64,000 nt of DNA, taken from Yersinia enterocolitica subsp. enterocolitica (GTDB lineage: Bacteria > Pseudomonadota > Gammaproteobacteria > Enterobacterales > Enterobacteriaceae). Below the pieces are notes generated by a model. That model searched no databases. It had not been told where the DNA came from and saw nothing but the letters and a program-made list of their open reading frames with translations. The stretch's first letter is position 1, and the number at the start of each line of letters is the position of its first letter. Position numbers and translations under genes: made by a program. This document shows positions 18,061 to 26,681 of this stretch, in pieces. The stretch spans positions 434,001 through 498,000 of the forward strand of contig NZ_LR590469.1 in assembly GCF_901472495.1 (NCBI RefSeq), written 5' to 3'.

Positions 18061-18321
18061 ATGTTTTGTGCAGCAAGAATGGGCGACGCTACCAGTTGCG
18101 GTGCGATATGTAGCGGTTCACCCAATGTATCAATTAACGCAGTTCCGGCAGCTATTGCGGGCGGGAGCGCAGCCTCATCCTCGTTAGTAGGGATGACCAG
18201 TGTAGTCACCGGCTCCGGAACCGTTTTTATTAATAAGTTTCCAGCCGCGCGGGTGAGTGATGTGGCTGGAGATGGGGCCGCAATTGTCTGCGGATCGCCG
18301 AATGTATTTATAGGCGGTTAA
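18061..18321 (+). CDS. PAAR-domain T6SS spike-tip protein
   Basis: 86-aa PAAR protein that sharpens the VgrG spike. Paired repeats typical of the fold are visible: GDATSCGAICSGSPNVSING-type and FPAARVSDVAGDGAAIVCGSP with a C-terminal NVFIGG. Cys and His residues of the usual metal site are partly replaced, but Cys13 and Cys17 and the late Cys remain. It stands directly after vgrG, the usual place for a spike tip, and has no C-terminal toxin extension. Confidence 0.9.
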   Translation: MFCAARMGDATSCGAICSGSPNVSINAVPAAIAGGSAASSSLVGMTSVVTGSGTVFINKFPAARVSDVAGDGAAIVCGSPNVFIGG

Positions 18322-18326
18322 TAGGC

Positions 18327-19169
18327 ATGCTACTCGTATTAACTTGGCCACGGATGTCGCAACAGTTTCAGCTTAATGAGGCGATTACTGAGCAGAATGC
18401 TGTCTGTTTCAGCATGGAAAAAGGGGAGTTTACTCCCCATTCTATGGGGGATAGACAAAATGAAGTTCGGTTTTATCGGCACGCATCTGAATCAATGATC
18501 GTAAATCAAAGTAGCGATTTCATCTGTATTATCAATGGAAAAGAGTTAAGTCCAGGTGAACATCACCCTGTGTCATTTGGTGCGGAAATTAAATTTGGTC
18601 ATTTTGTCATTACCGCCAAAAAAGCCTCTGGGCAAGCAGCAGGTAAGAGTTTTACTGACAACTTGTTAATGCTAGAACACCCCTCGATATGTGATACGAC
18701 TGACTTACCGGAAATAGAAGATATTTTGTCTCATGGTGGTCATTACATCTCTTATTTCGATGATGTTAATGAGGTACAAACTCATGGGCAGCTGGGGCCA
18801 GATATCCTGAAAAGCCTGGAGCTGGAGTACAAACGTTTTTTAATGTGGGGTGAGCAAGGCCGGGAATTCTCAGAAAAAGATAAACGGCAGGTGACAAAGT
18901 TATCTGCCAATGATGGTTTTTTGGAGAATATAAGGGAATGCGTAAAGGATAAAACGCTGACGGAATGTATTTTAGATTCCGGTGGACTTATCGAAAAAGT
19001 CACCAAGGAATTAAGTGTCATAGATTATCTGGACACATCCCATAATGATGAAAAAGTTGATTTATTAAAACTGTTGGCACCAGAACACCTTACTTCAAAA
19101 GAAAAAAACAGTGTGCCTGCGCTGGTATTCCAGGAACTCTATAAGTTAGGGCTAGATAGCCATTTATAA
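18327..19169 (+). CDS. T6SS-associated FHA-like protein (TagH-like)
   Basis: 280 aa. Residues about 20-105 form a forkhead-associated-like beta domain (MEKGEFTPHSMGDRQNEVRF, ..ISTRN..-type IINGKELSPGEHHPVSFGAEIKFG), which in T6SS binds phosphothreonine in the threonine-phosphorylation pathway. The C-terminal part is helical and ends in LKLLAPEHLTSKEKNSVPAL, reminiscent of TagH C-termini. The start at 18327 is tentative; an ATG at 18354 is an alternative. No kinase (PpkA) or phosphatase (PppA) gene occurs in the cluster. I call this TagH-like rather than TagH because the match is only by feel. Confidence 0.55.
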   Translation: MLLVLTWPRMSQQFQLNEAITEQNAVCFSMEKGEFTPHSMGDRQNEVRFYRHASESMIVNQSSDFICIINGKELSPGEHHPVSFGAEIKFGHFVITAKKASGQAAGKSFTDNLLMLEHPSICDTTDLPEIEDILSHGGHYISYFDDVNEVQTHGQLGPDILKSLELEYKRFLMWGEQGREFSEKDKRQVTKLSANDGFLENIRECVKDKTLTECILDSGGLIEKVTKELSVIDYLDTSHNDEKVDLLKLLAPEHLTSKEKNSVPALVFQELYKLGLDSHL

Positions 19170-19194
19170 ATTTAAATATGGAAATAACAATTTA

Positions 19195-20022
19195 ATGAAT
19201 ACGACCAACTTAAATGAATTATTGAAAAGCAGCTCATTGGCCGAAATACAATCGGATGTTATTGCCACGTTGAAATCCAAGCCAGCAGATACCAATGCAC
19301 GCGAGCTATTATTTAAGCTCTATTGTTTGGCTGGGTTATGGCAAAAAGCGTTATTGCAACTTGAAACTCTGACTAAATTTGCCCCAGATATGACCAAGCA
19401 GGCAGAGCTGTATAAGAATCTGGTCTTGAGTGAGACGTTGCGTGAAGACGTGTTAGCAGGGAAACGCGATCCAGGAACCTTAGGTAACCCCCTGCCTGAG
19501 TGGGCGGTATTGATGCAGCAAGCTAACCAACATTTGCATGAGGGTGATTACTCACAAAGCGAAGAACTGCGCGAGCAAGCATTGTCACAAGCCCCCGAAA
19601 GTGCTGGGGAAAATAGCTCAGCGACGCCCTTTTCATGGATAGCGGATAGTGATAGCCGCATCGGGCCGGTTTGTGAGTTTATCAGCGCCGGCGGTTATCG
19701 TTGGGTACCTTTCGCTGATGTTCAATTAATGACGATTTCTAAGCCTAAAAATATTACAGACTTGGTATGGGCGCCGGCACAATTGACGGTGAATAATAAA
19801 GTTTGGTACGGCTATATCCCGGCACGTTATCCGTTATCTCTCGATGCTGATAATGACACTAAACTTGGCCTTAAAACTGAATGGAGCCAACCGGCAGACT
19901 CACTCTATATTGGTTCAGGGCGGAAAATGTTTATTACCGACCAAAATGAGTACGCATTATTCGATATTGAAGAGTTTAGATTTGATGTTGAAAAGTTTGG
20001 ATTTGACGAACAGGCTAATTAA
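19195..20022 (+). CDS. tagJ: T6SS accessory protein TagJ/ImpE
   Basis: 275-aa ImpE-family protein (HsiE1 in Pseudomonas), which binds the sheath subunit TssB and, in H1-type systems, the ClpV ATPase. The N-terminal half is a TPR-like solenoid (RELLFKLYCLAGLWQKALLQLE, EWAVLMQQANQHLHEGDYSQSE). The C-terminal half has the ImpE segments FSWIADSDSRIGPVCEF and GYRWVPFADVQLMTIS. It shares a base with tssE (both 20022), so the two are translationally coupled. Unusually, clpV is not in the window. Confidence 0.9.
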   Translation: MNTTNLNELLKSSSLAEIQSDVIATLKSKPADTNARELLFKLYCLAGLWQKALLQLETLTKFAPDMTKQAELYKNLVLSETLREDVLAGKRDPGTLGNPLPEWAVLMQQANQHLHEGDYSQSEELREQALSQAPESAGENSSATPFSWIADSDSRIGPVCEFISAGGYRWVPFADVQLMTISKPKNITDLVWAPAQLTVNNKVWYGYIPARYPLSLDADNDTKLGLKTEWSQPADSLYIGSGRKMFITDQNEYALFDIEEFRFDVEKFGFDEQAN

Positions 20023-20501
20023 TGGAAAAGAAGAGACAGTTTTTGCCTACTCTGCTTGAGCGTTTACTTGATGATGAGCCTAAAAAATTGTTAGAGCCTC
20101 ATGATAAGTTTTTTTATGACTCACGTACGATGCGAAAACTGGTGCAGCGGAATATCGCTGAAATATTAAATAATGCCAATATTGACGACCGGCTTGATGA
20201 ACAGCGCCATAAGTGGGTGGCGAAGTCGGTTTTAAATTACGGTATTTCGCCACTGGTGGGGAGGCATTCAACTCCCCATAACTGGACGACTATCGAGCGA
20301 ATTATCCGTGAAGCAATCATCCGTTTTGAACCCCGGATCATCGCAGAGTCTCTGGTCGTCAATCAGCAGCATAATGCCAGAAATGGCATTATTCAGTTTG
20401 AAATCAGAGGCCTGATTGAGTGGGATCCGTATCCTATTGATTTGTGTATCGGCGGGGCCTATGACGTTGAAACCGATCAGGCAGAACTCCGCGCGCGTTA
20501 G
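20022..20501 (+). CDS. tssE: T6SS baseplate protein TssE (gp25-like)
   Basis: 159 aa, gp25-like baseplate wedge component. Characteristic segments: FLPTLLERLLDD at the N-terminus, VQRNIAEILNNA, VLNYGISPLVG near residue 70, and IIRFEPRIIAESLVV later. The ATG overlaps the tagJ stop. It is the last gene of the T6SS cluster, and a hairpin follows before the convergent argG. Confidence 0.93.
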   Translation: MEKKRQFLPTLLERLLDDEPKKLLEPHDKFFYDSRTMRKLVQRNIAEILNNANIDDRLDEQRHKWVAKSVLNYGISPLVGRHSTPHNWTTIERIIREAIIRFEPRIIAESLVVNQQHNARNGIIQFEIRGLIEWDPYPIDLCIGGAYDVETDQAELRAR

Positions 20502-20579
20502 TTAAAGAGGTCAGTTATTGCTATATAAACAAAAGGTTAATTTGGGGAGCCCGGTATTAATGTCTCCCCAGACAGTTGT

Positions 20580-20615
20580 CAGGTGTTCAATGAATGTACG
20601 TCAATTGAACACCTG
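20580..20615. terminator. Hairpin between tssE and argG (convergent)
   Basis: Perfect 12-bp inverted repeat CAGGTGTTCAAT / ATTGAACACCTG with a 12-base loop between two convergent genes. It is well placed to act for transcripts from either side; no long T-run is visible. Confidence 0.6.
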
Positions 20616-20632
20616 AACTGCAGGATGGATAA

Positions 20633-21997
20633 TTATTTGCTCTTATCCTGTAAGCCACGAGCAGTGAGATTATTATTATCCACCTGTGGCAAACCTACCT
20701 CTGCTGAAGCAGACAATAGCCCAGTAGTGGCGTAACTAAAGAGCTTCTTACGTGTATCGGTGATATCGAGATTACGCATAGTTAGCTGACCGATACGGTC
20801 ATCTGGTGAGAACACTGAATCACCTTTCTCCATCGTCAAGCGCTCTGGCTGATAAGTCAGGTTTTCAGAGACAGTATTCAGGATGGAATAATCATTACCA
20901 CGACGAAGTTCCAGAGTGACTTCACCGGTAATTTCGCTGGCAACCCAACGCTGCGCCGAGTCACGTAACATCAGCGCTTGTGGATCGAACCAACGGCCCT
21001 GATATAGCAAACGGCCTAGCACACGGCCATTAGCATGATATTGCTCAATGGTATCTTCGTTATGAATACCGGTCAGCAGGCGCTCATAAGCGATGTGCAG
21101 CAACGCCATTCCTGGGGCTTCGTAAATACCACGGCTTTTAGCTTCAATAATACGGTTTTCAATTTGGTCGCTCATGCCCAAACCATGACGGCCACCAATA
21201 CGATTGGCTTCCATCATTAGCTCAACGCTATCGTCAAACACCACCCCATTGAGTGCAACCGGGTAACCGCGCTCAAAACGGACAGAGACTTCTTCCGCTT
21301 TCACTACCACATTTTCGTCCCAGAACTTCACCCCCATAATTGGGTTAACGATTTTGACGCTAGAGTTCAGGAATTCCAGATCTTTGGCTTCGTGAGTCGC
21401 ACCCAGCATGTTTGAGTCAGTGGAATAGGCTTTCTCGGTCGACATCTTGTAATCGAAACCGGATTGAATCATAAATTCGGACATTTCATGACGGCCGCCG
21501 AGTTCATCGATGAAATCGGTATCCAGCCAGGGCTTGTAAATTTTCAACTCAGCATTAGTCAACAAACCGTAACGATAGAAACGCTCGATATCATTACCTT
21601 TGTAAGTACTACCATCACCCCAGATATTCACGCCATCTTCTTTCATAGCGGCAACCAGCATGGTGCCAGTGACAGCGCGGCCCAATGGGGTGGTGTTAAA
21701 GTAAGTCACACCCGCAGTGGTGTTATGGAAGGCACCACATTGAATAGCGGCGATCCCTTCAGCAACCAATTGTTTACGACAATCAATCAGACGAGCTTTC
21801 TCTGCACCGTACTCCATCGCTTTGCGCGGAATGGCATCATAATCTTCTTCATCAGGCTGACCCAGATTAGCCGTGTAGGCATAAGGAATTGCCCCTTTTT
21901 TCTGCATCCATAACAGTGCTGCACTGGTGTCTAAACCACCGGAAAAAGCAATACCAACACGTTGATTTATAGGAAGGTGTTTGAGAATAGTTGTCAT
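20633..21997 (-). CDS. argG: Argininosuccinate synthase
   Basis: Condenses citrulline and aspartate, with ATP, to argininosuccinate in arginine biosynthesis; cytoplasmic. About 454 aa. The protein starts MTTILKHLPINQRVGIAFSGGLDTS, with the ATP-binding SGGLDTS loop near residues 19-25, and reads very close to the E. coli enzyme. The ATG at 21997 matches the known start; the frame continues one TTG further. ARG-box-like sequences lie upstream (see separate entry). It faces a divergent MATE exporter. Confidence 0.98.
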   Translation of the reverse strand: MTTILKHLPINQRVGIAFSGGLDTSAALLWMQKKGAIPYAYTANLGQPDEEDYDAIPRKAMEYGAEKARLIDCRKQLVAEGIAAIQCGAFHNTTAGVTYFNTTPLGRAVTGTMLVAAMKEDGVNIWGDGSTYKGNDIERFYRYGLLTNAELKIYKPWLDTDFIDELGGRHEMSEFMIQSGFDYKMSTEKAYSTDSNMLGATHEAKDLEFLNSSVKIVNPIMGVKFWDENVVVKAEEVSVRFERGYPVALNGVVFDDSVELMMEANRIGGRHGLGMSDQIENRIIEAKSRGIYEAPGMALLHIAYERLLTGIHNEDTIEQYHANGRVLGRLLYQGRWFDPQALMLRDSAQRWVASEITGEVTLELRRGNDYSILNTVSENLTYQPERLTMEKGDSVFSPDDRIGQLTMRNLDITDTRKKLFSYATTGLLSASAEVGLPQVDNNNLTARGLQDKSK

Positions 21998-22086
21998 CAA
22001 TTAAATCCTGTATGAATGAGGTCTGTCTGGCAAAGGTTTCAATGCCTACATTGATATCGCAAAACCGGTGTTCGAGTCAAAGATAT

Positions 22087-22126
22087 TTTGCATATTTATG
22101 TGTGTTTCATTGCATAACTATTTCAT
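22087..22126. promoter_or_regulatory. Possible ArgR operator (two ARG-box-like sites)
   Basis: Upstream of argG are two imperfect TGCAT..AT elements, TTTGCATATTTATGTGTG and ATTGCATAACTATTTCAT, about 21-22 bp apart, close to the spacing of paired ARG boxes (TGNAT....ATNCA). The second site has one extra base in its right arm. Prediction only. Confidence 0.45.
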
Positions 22127-22234
22127 TGTTGTTTGTGTGAAATGATGTTCCATTTAAATTAACTTGCCATTCTGTTATGATGTGCGCATCGACTTTTATC
22201 GAGTATATACCCTAAATAATTCGAGTATATTAAG

Positions 22235-23632
22235 TTGAAAATCTTTTGCGAAAATGCATGGTATAAAAAGCGGAAATCCTACCGGGTATTGTTTTGGCGT
22301 GAGATAACGCCGCTGGCGATCCCACTATTTATTGAAGGGTCGTGTGTCTTACTAATGGGGGTGTTTAGCACTCTGTTGGTCAGTTGGCTGGGCAAAGAAG
22401 CCATGGCCGCAGTAGGGTTAGCTGACAGCTTCAATATGCTAATTGCTGCTTTTTTTACCTCTGTGGCGCTCGGCACATCGGTGGTGGTGTCTTTCAGTTT
22501 GGGGCAACGTAAGCGCAAACAGGCACAAACAGCGGCGCGCGAATCCATCTCTCTATTAGTTTTAATCTCATTACTGTTGGTGTTACTGGTACATTTTGCC
22601 GGAGAAGCCATTATCAATATGATGGCCAGTCAGGCTGATCCTGAAGTTAAAGCGATGGCGCTGACCTACCTGCGCTTAACGGCGTGGAACTATCCGGCGA
22701 TGGCAATAACCTTGGTGGGATGTGGCGCATTACGCGGTGCCGGTAACACGCGACTGCCGATGTTTATCAATATCAGCATGAATATTCTTAATATTGCTAT
22801 TAGTAGTGTGCTGATTTACGGCATGGCGAATTGGCAGGGGCTGGGGTTTATTGGCGCGGGTATCGGCATTTCAATTACCCGTTATTTAGGCGCTTTGGTG
22901 GTGGTGTTAGTGCTGATTTTCGGCGCTAATAATACCTTACGCATTCCCTTTAAATCTTATTTTATGCCTTTTACCTCCGCCATTATGTTTGAGGTTTTGA
23001 GCATTGGTATTCCCGCCAGTGTTGAGTCGGTGATGTTTAATATCGGCAAACTGATTACTCAGCGTTTTGTTGCGGGTATGGGAACAGAAGTGATTGCCGG
23101 TAACTTTATCGCGTTTTCCATTGTTGGGCTGATCAACTTGCCGGGTAATGCGTTGGGGTATACCTCGACGATTATTATCGGTACCCGCTTGGGTAAAGGG
23201 CAAATTTTGCAGCCTATCCGTCAGATTAAACACATCTTCTGGTTATCAACCATTGGGGTGTGCTTTATCGCCTTGCTGTCGATCCCAAGTGCTGGATTTC
23301 TGGCGTCGTTGTATACCCATGAACCGGGGGTTATCGACGTTGTTAAGCACCTGATTTGGATTAATGCACTCTTTATGCCCATTTGGGCTGCAGCCTGGGT
23401 GTTGCCATCAGGGCTGAAAGGCGCGAAAGATGCCCGTTACACCATGTGGGTGGCGCTCGCGGGGATGTGGGGTTGCCGTATTGTCGCTGGTTATATTCTG
23501 GGCGTGACATTAGGGTTTGGTGTCACCGGCGTCTGGATGGGCATGTTCCTCGACTGGATAGTGCGTGGCGTACTGTTTTATCGTCGTATGGCAAGTGGCC
23601 GTTGGTTATGGCGTTATCGGCCAGAGGCTTGA
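22235..23632 (+). CDS. MATE-family efflux transporter
   Basis: 465 aa with the two six-helix bundles of MATE exporters, which use ion gradients to extrude organic cations or metabolites. Hydrophobic segments alternate with loops through the sequence; an early cytoplasmic Arg/Lys-rich loop (GQRKRKQAQTAA) and the conserved LRGAGNTRLPMFI of MATE proteins (near residue 165) are visible. The start is uncertain: TTG at 22235 is used because no in-frame ATG comes before residue 42. A hairpin (23650-23665) follows. Substrate unknown; YeeO/EmmdR-like by feel. Confidence 0.88.
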   Translation: MKIFCENAWYKKRKSYRVLFWREITPLAIPLFIEGSCVLLMGVFSTLLVSWLGKEAMAAVGLADSFNMLIAAFFTSVALGTSVVVSFSLGQRKRKQAQTAARESISLLVLISLLLVLLVHFAGEAIINMMASQADPEVKAMALTYLRLTAWNYPAMAITLVGCGALRGAGNTRLPMFINISMNILNIAISSVLIYGMANWQGLGFIGAGIGISITRYLGALVVVLVLIFGANNTLRIPFKSYFMPFTSAIMFEVLSIGIPASVESVMFNIGKLITQRFVAGMGTEVIAGNFIAFSIVGLINLPGNALGYTSTIIIGTRLGKGQILQPIRQIKHIFWLSTIGVCFIALLSIPSAGFLASLYTHEPGVIDVVKHLIWINALFMPIWAAAWVLPSGLKGAKDARYTMWVALAGMWGCRIVAGYILGVTLGFGVTGVWMGMFLDWIVRGVLFYRRMASGRWLWRYRPEA

Positions 23633-23649
23633 TTATGATTGCAGTCATG

Positions 23650-23665
23650 GCGGCTTATTAGCCGC
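23650..23665 (+). terminator. Hairpin after the MATE gene
   Basis: 6-bp GC-rich stem GCGGCT / AGCCGC with a TATT loop, 18 bp after the stop. No T-run follows, so strength is uncertain. Confidence 0.4.
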
Positions 23666-24015
23666 TATTGATGATGTCTGCAATAAGCCACTCTGCATTC
23701 TTCTGTTTGATTTCCCTCTTTAAGTGACGATCGTCGCTAATATTTGAACTTCATCACGAAAACAACAAAACAAAATAAAACAACAAAAGGCCACTTTATG
23801 GTTTTTAATGTTGACCTATCTTAATTTTAAAGAATATTGGCTTAGTTTATTGAGGTTTTTACTTTATTTATGAAGTTAATAGCTATTAGGTTAGTGGGGC
23901 TAATAAGTGTCATTATGTTGTTTAATGTTGCTTTGAATTGTTATTTCTGTGATTGTGAATTGCAGTTAAAAACATAATAACACTTTATAACATTTCTTAT
24001 CTTTTGAGGCCCGAC
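23666..24015. promoter_or_regulatory. Upstream region of the permease-aldolase cluster
   Basis: About 350 bp, very AT-rich. It contains an imperfect palindrome AGTGACGA-TCGTCGCT at 23723-23738 and, near the gene, TTTATAACAT-type sequence suitable as a -10. The regulator encoded downstream (DeoR family) could bind here, but no repeated operator was established. Confidence 0.4.
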
Positions 24016-25620
24016 ATGAAAAATGTAGCAATACTCGGAAGCAGTGGGGGAAATCTGTTCAATCTCGGTGGTGCATACCCCGAAAGACTTCTGCAAGAAA
24101 TTTATACCCAACTCCATTCTGCGGGGTTAGGTGTCAGTGCGGTGCAATTTATTGCAGCAGAAGAATCGATGGATGTGGCAAAACCGACCACTGCCGCTGC
24201 TGTGTATTCAATAACCGCCGAAGAAAAGGATAAACCCCAGATTAGTTTCCAGGGAAAACTGTCTGAGGTGAATGACGCGGTAAAATCCTCGGATGCAGCC
24301 ATTGCGGCACAAATCCGTGCTGGTGCTATTGATGGCATCATCATTATGAGTGCCGATCCCGATCGCAGTAATAAAGAAGCTATTCTGGCGGCGATAGAAA
24401 AGAAAATTCCTATTGTAGGCACTGGCGGCACCTCAATGGCGATTATCACCTCCAAAGGTGCAAATGTCATTGCCACTTCTGGGACTACAGGCACCAATAG
24501 CCGTACCCGGGCTATCTCTTTTACCGCCTCGTTATGCAAATACTGGCAGATAAAATATACCCCGGTATTGGGTAGTGGCGATGCCACGATGCCGGGCAGT
24601 GACAAGAGTCTGCTAAAAAGAATCAATATTCGCAGCATCATGATCCCAGCCTTACCCGGCTTTATCGCTATGGCCATTGTGTTAGCGCTCAGCCATATCC
24701 CAGGGCTGCAATCACTGAATGCCATCTTTGAACTGTTACTCAAGGGGTTGCCAGTGATTGTCGCAGTTATTGCGGCTAAACAGGTCTCCGAGCTGGATGA
24801 AGTATCGATTGTGGCGGGTGTGGTTGCTGGTGTGCTGTCGGTTGAAGGGGGGTTAATTGGCGGTATTTTGGGGGGGATCGGTGCGGGTATTATGGTGCGT
24901 TATCTGTTCGGATTGTGCCTGAAATGGCAATTCCCAATGACGACAATCAATATCGTGGCGGGTGGTTTGTCCGGCTTATTCTCTGGTTTAGTGATGTATT
25001 ACCTGCTCAGCCCATTGGCTTTGGCCGCCGGTGACTATATCAAATTGGCCATCGAAGCCACTTTGGCCTTCAGCCCAATATTAGCCGGATTACTGGCGGG
25101 ATTGGTTATTTGGCCAGCTATTCTGGGTGGGGTTTATCACGCGGTTATATTGCCGCTGGTCTTACTGGAAATGGAAAAGTCCGGTGTCAGTTTCCTCGGT
25201 GCTGTCGATATGGTTGGGCTGGTTATGGTAGCGGCAGGTATTAATCTGGCAAACGTCATTGCGCCGCGAGAAAAAAGTGAGGCCGCTGTTGCTGCTCCGG
25301 GGTTGTTAATTAACTTAGGTTTCGGGACGTTTGTCGAATCGGCTTATCCGTTCATGTTCTCTAATAAAGTTGTCTTTGCTGGCGCGATATTCTCAGCCGG
25401 TGTCGGTGGAATGTTGTTGGGATTATTGAATATTAAAGGCGTGGCTTATGTCCCTGCTTTCGCCTCACCATTCTTATCAAATAACGCTTTCTATATGGCG
25501 ATAGTGATGGCGGTAACGTTAGTGTTGACTTGTGTCATCACCCTATTAGCCAACAAATTTGTAGCAATTAAAAAGGCAGTACCCGAATCACCAACACCAG
25601 GGATTTCGGCTAAGAGTTAA
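24016..25620 (+). CDS. PTS IIC-like permease with unusual N-terminal domain
   Basis: About 534 aa from the ATG at 24016 (Shine-Dalgarno GAGG at 24006; the frame opens at a TTG at 24004). Residues 1-190 form a soluble alpha/beta domain beginning MKNVAILGSSGGNLFNLGG, with a later nucleotide-fold-like stretch (GAIDGIIIMSADPDRSNKEA, KIPIVGTGGTSMAI). The rest is a polytopic membrane domain with about nine hydrophobic segments and a small-residue core (GGLIGGILGGIGAGIM, GLLINLGFGTFVESAYPFM). This resembles PTS IIC-like sugar carriers but I do not recognise the exact family, and no IIA or IIB phosphorylation site is obvious. It heads a cluster with an aldolase-like enzyme, a HAD phosphatase and a DeoR regulator, suggesting uptake of a sugar or sugar acid. 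Confidence 0.7.
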   Translation: MKNVAILGSSGGNLFNLGGAYPERLLQEIYTQLHSAGLGVSAVQFIAAEESMDVAKPTTAAAVYSITAEEKDKPQISFQGKLSEVNDAVKSSDAAIAAQIRAGAIDGIIIMSADPDRSNKEAILAAIEKKIPIVGTGGTSMAIITSKGANVIATSGTTGTNSRTRAISFTASLCKYWQIKYTPVLGSGDATMPGSDKSLLKRINIRSIMIPALPGFIAMAIVLALSHIPGLQSLNAIFELLLKGLPVIVAVIAAKQVSELDEVSIVAGVVAGVLSVEGGLIGGILGGIGAGIMVRYLFGLCLKWQFPMTTINIVAGGLSGLFSGLVMYYLLSPLALAAGDYIKLAIEATLAFSPILAGLLAGLVIWPAILGGVYHAVILPLVLLEMEKSGVSFLGAVDMVGLVMVAAGINLANVIAPREKSEAAVAAPGLLINLGFGTFVESAYPFMFSNKVVFAGAIFSAGVGGMLLGLLNIKGVAYVPAFASPFLSNNAFYMAIVMAVTLVLTCVITLLANKFVAIKKAVPESPTPGISAKS

Positions 25621-25662
25621 CAATTAAAAAAGCAGTTTTATATAAATCAAGTAGAGGTAAAT

Positions 25663-26502
25663 ATGTTCAACGCTGATATGAGTAAGAAACGGTCCGTCGC
25701 TATGGATAAAGTACGAAACGCAATTGCGTTACATGGCGGTCAAACTATTCTGAGTACTGGAATAACCGGAGATGACGCTCGCTTAGCGAAAGCAGTATGC
25801 GATTCTGGTGTTAAATTGTTAGAGCCGAATCACCCGGCATTGGCATTAGCGCGTGGCCATAATGGTGTGACGAATATGCATGCCGCAGAGCGCATTCGCC
25901 ATGAAATAACTATCGGGCAAATGGCGGAAGCAGTGCAGGGTGTACGTAATGTGGTGGCGGATGATATTTTTATTACTGTCGGGATTGCCGGGGGCTTTAC
26001 AGAAACTGTACCTACGCCGGTAACTGAACAGGATATTTTATTGATTGCTCAATCAGGCGCTGATGGTTTACATACCCATAAATCCAGTTTTGAGGATTTA
26101 AAAGAACTGGTCGATTTAGCTCATAAATATGGTCTGACAGTGGATGCTTATATTGGTCACCCAAGCGATTTGCACACCTTCGGTATTGCGGCTGAAACTC
26201 CCGCTGAGGTTGCTGAAGTGGCTAAAAAAATGGAAGAGTTAGGGGTTGATATGATTGGTTTAATGACTGGCATGAGCTACGAAGGGGTTAGCGCTGGCGA
26301 TATTCCTGATGTTATCAAACAACGACTTCTGGCCTTGGTCGGTGCAGTTTCAGTACCCACATTAGCCGAAGGCGGTATTAATCTGGAAAATGCGAAAGCA
26401 TTCAAAAATACCGGTGTCAATATTCTGGTTGTGGGTACCGCTATTGATAATGTTGTCTGCAATGCAGCTAAGGATGTTGTATCGCGGTTTATTACTCACT
26501 GA
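25663..26502 (+). CDS. TIM-barrel aldolase-like enzyme, unassigned
   Basis: 279 aa; ATG at 25663 with AGAGGT upstream. The sequence has the pattern of ribulose-phosphate-binding TIM barrels: alternating strands and helices, an early GGQTILSTGITGDDARLAKA, and a C-terminal phosphate-binding region VPTLAEGGINLENAKAF..GVNILVVGTAID. Conserved polar stretches THKSSFEDL and GHPSDLHTFG suggest a metal or substrate site. It follows the permease by 42 bp and precedes a HAD phosphatase, so it probably cleaves or epimerises a phosphorylated sugar. Substrate and exact family are not recognised. Confidence 0.6.
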   Translation: MFNADMSKKRSVAMDKVRNAIALHGGQTILSTGITGDDARLAKAVCDSGVKLLEPNHPALALARGHNGVTNMHAAERIRHEITIGQMAEAVQGVRNVVADDIFITVGIAGGFTETVPTPVTEQDILLIAQSGADGLHTHKSSFEDLKELVDLAHKYGLTVDAYIGHPSDLHTFGIAAETPAEVAEVAKKMEELGVDMIGLMTGMSYEGVSAGDIPDVIKQRLLALVGAVSVPTLAEGGINLENAKAFKNTGVNILVVGTAIDNVVCNAAKDVVSRFITH

Positions 26503-26639
26503 TGGTATGGGGTTAATTAGCTCAGTGAGTGAAGGGTTCACCACACCTGGGGGTACTCCGGTGGCTTATGCGCTTATATTTTAAATAAGTGAGGCACCAA
26601 TGGTACATTTCCCCTTTATTTGACTTTATCAGCAGCCAG

Positions 26640-26670
26640 AGGGAGAAATAATATTTTCTCCCTTTTTATT
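26640..26670 (+). terminator. Intrinsic terminator or attenuator before the HAD gene
   Basis: 9-bp stem AGGGAGAAA / TTTCTCCCT, loop TAATAT, followed by TTTATT. It lies only about 11 bp before the HAD hydrolase start, so it may end the permease-aldolase transcript or attenuate read-through into the phosphatase. Confidence 0.65.
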
Positions 26671-26681
26671 GGATCTAAAGT

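Noticed and set aside
22202..22234. TATACCCTAAATAATTCGAG motif considered as a full intergenic repeat of the genus
   Set aside because: The motif resembles the start of a repeat I associate with Yersinia-like genomes, but only a short part is present and no second arm follows.
26503..26581. GGGTTAATTAGCTCAGTGAGTG-like stretch considered as a tRNA
   Set aside because: The arms do not pair as a cloverleaf and no acceptor stem or anticodon arm is found.
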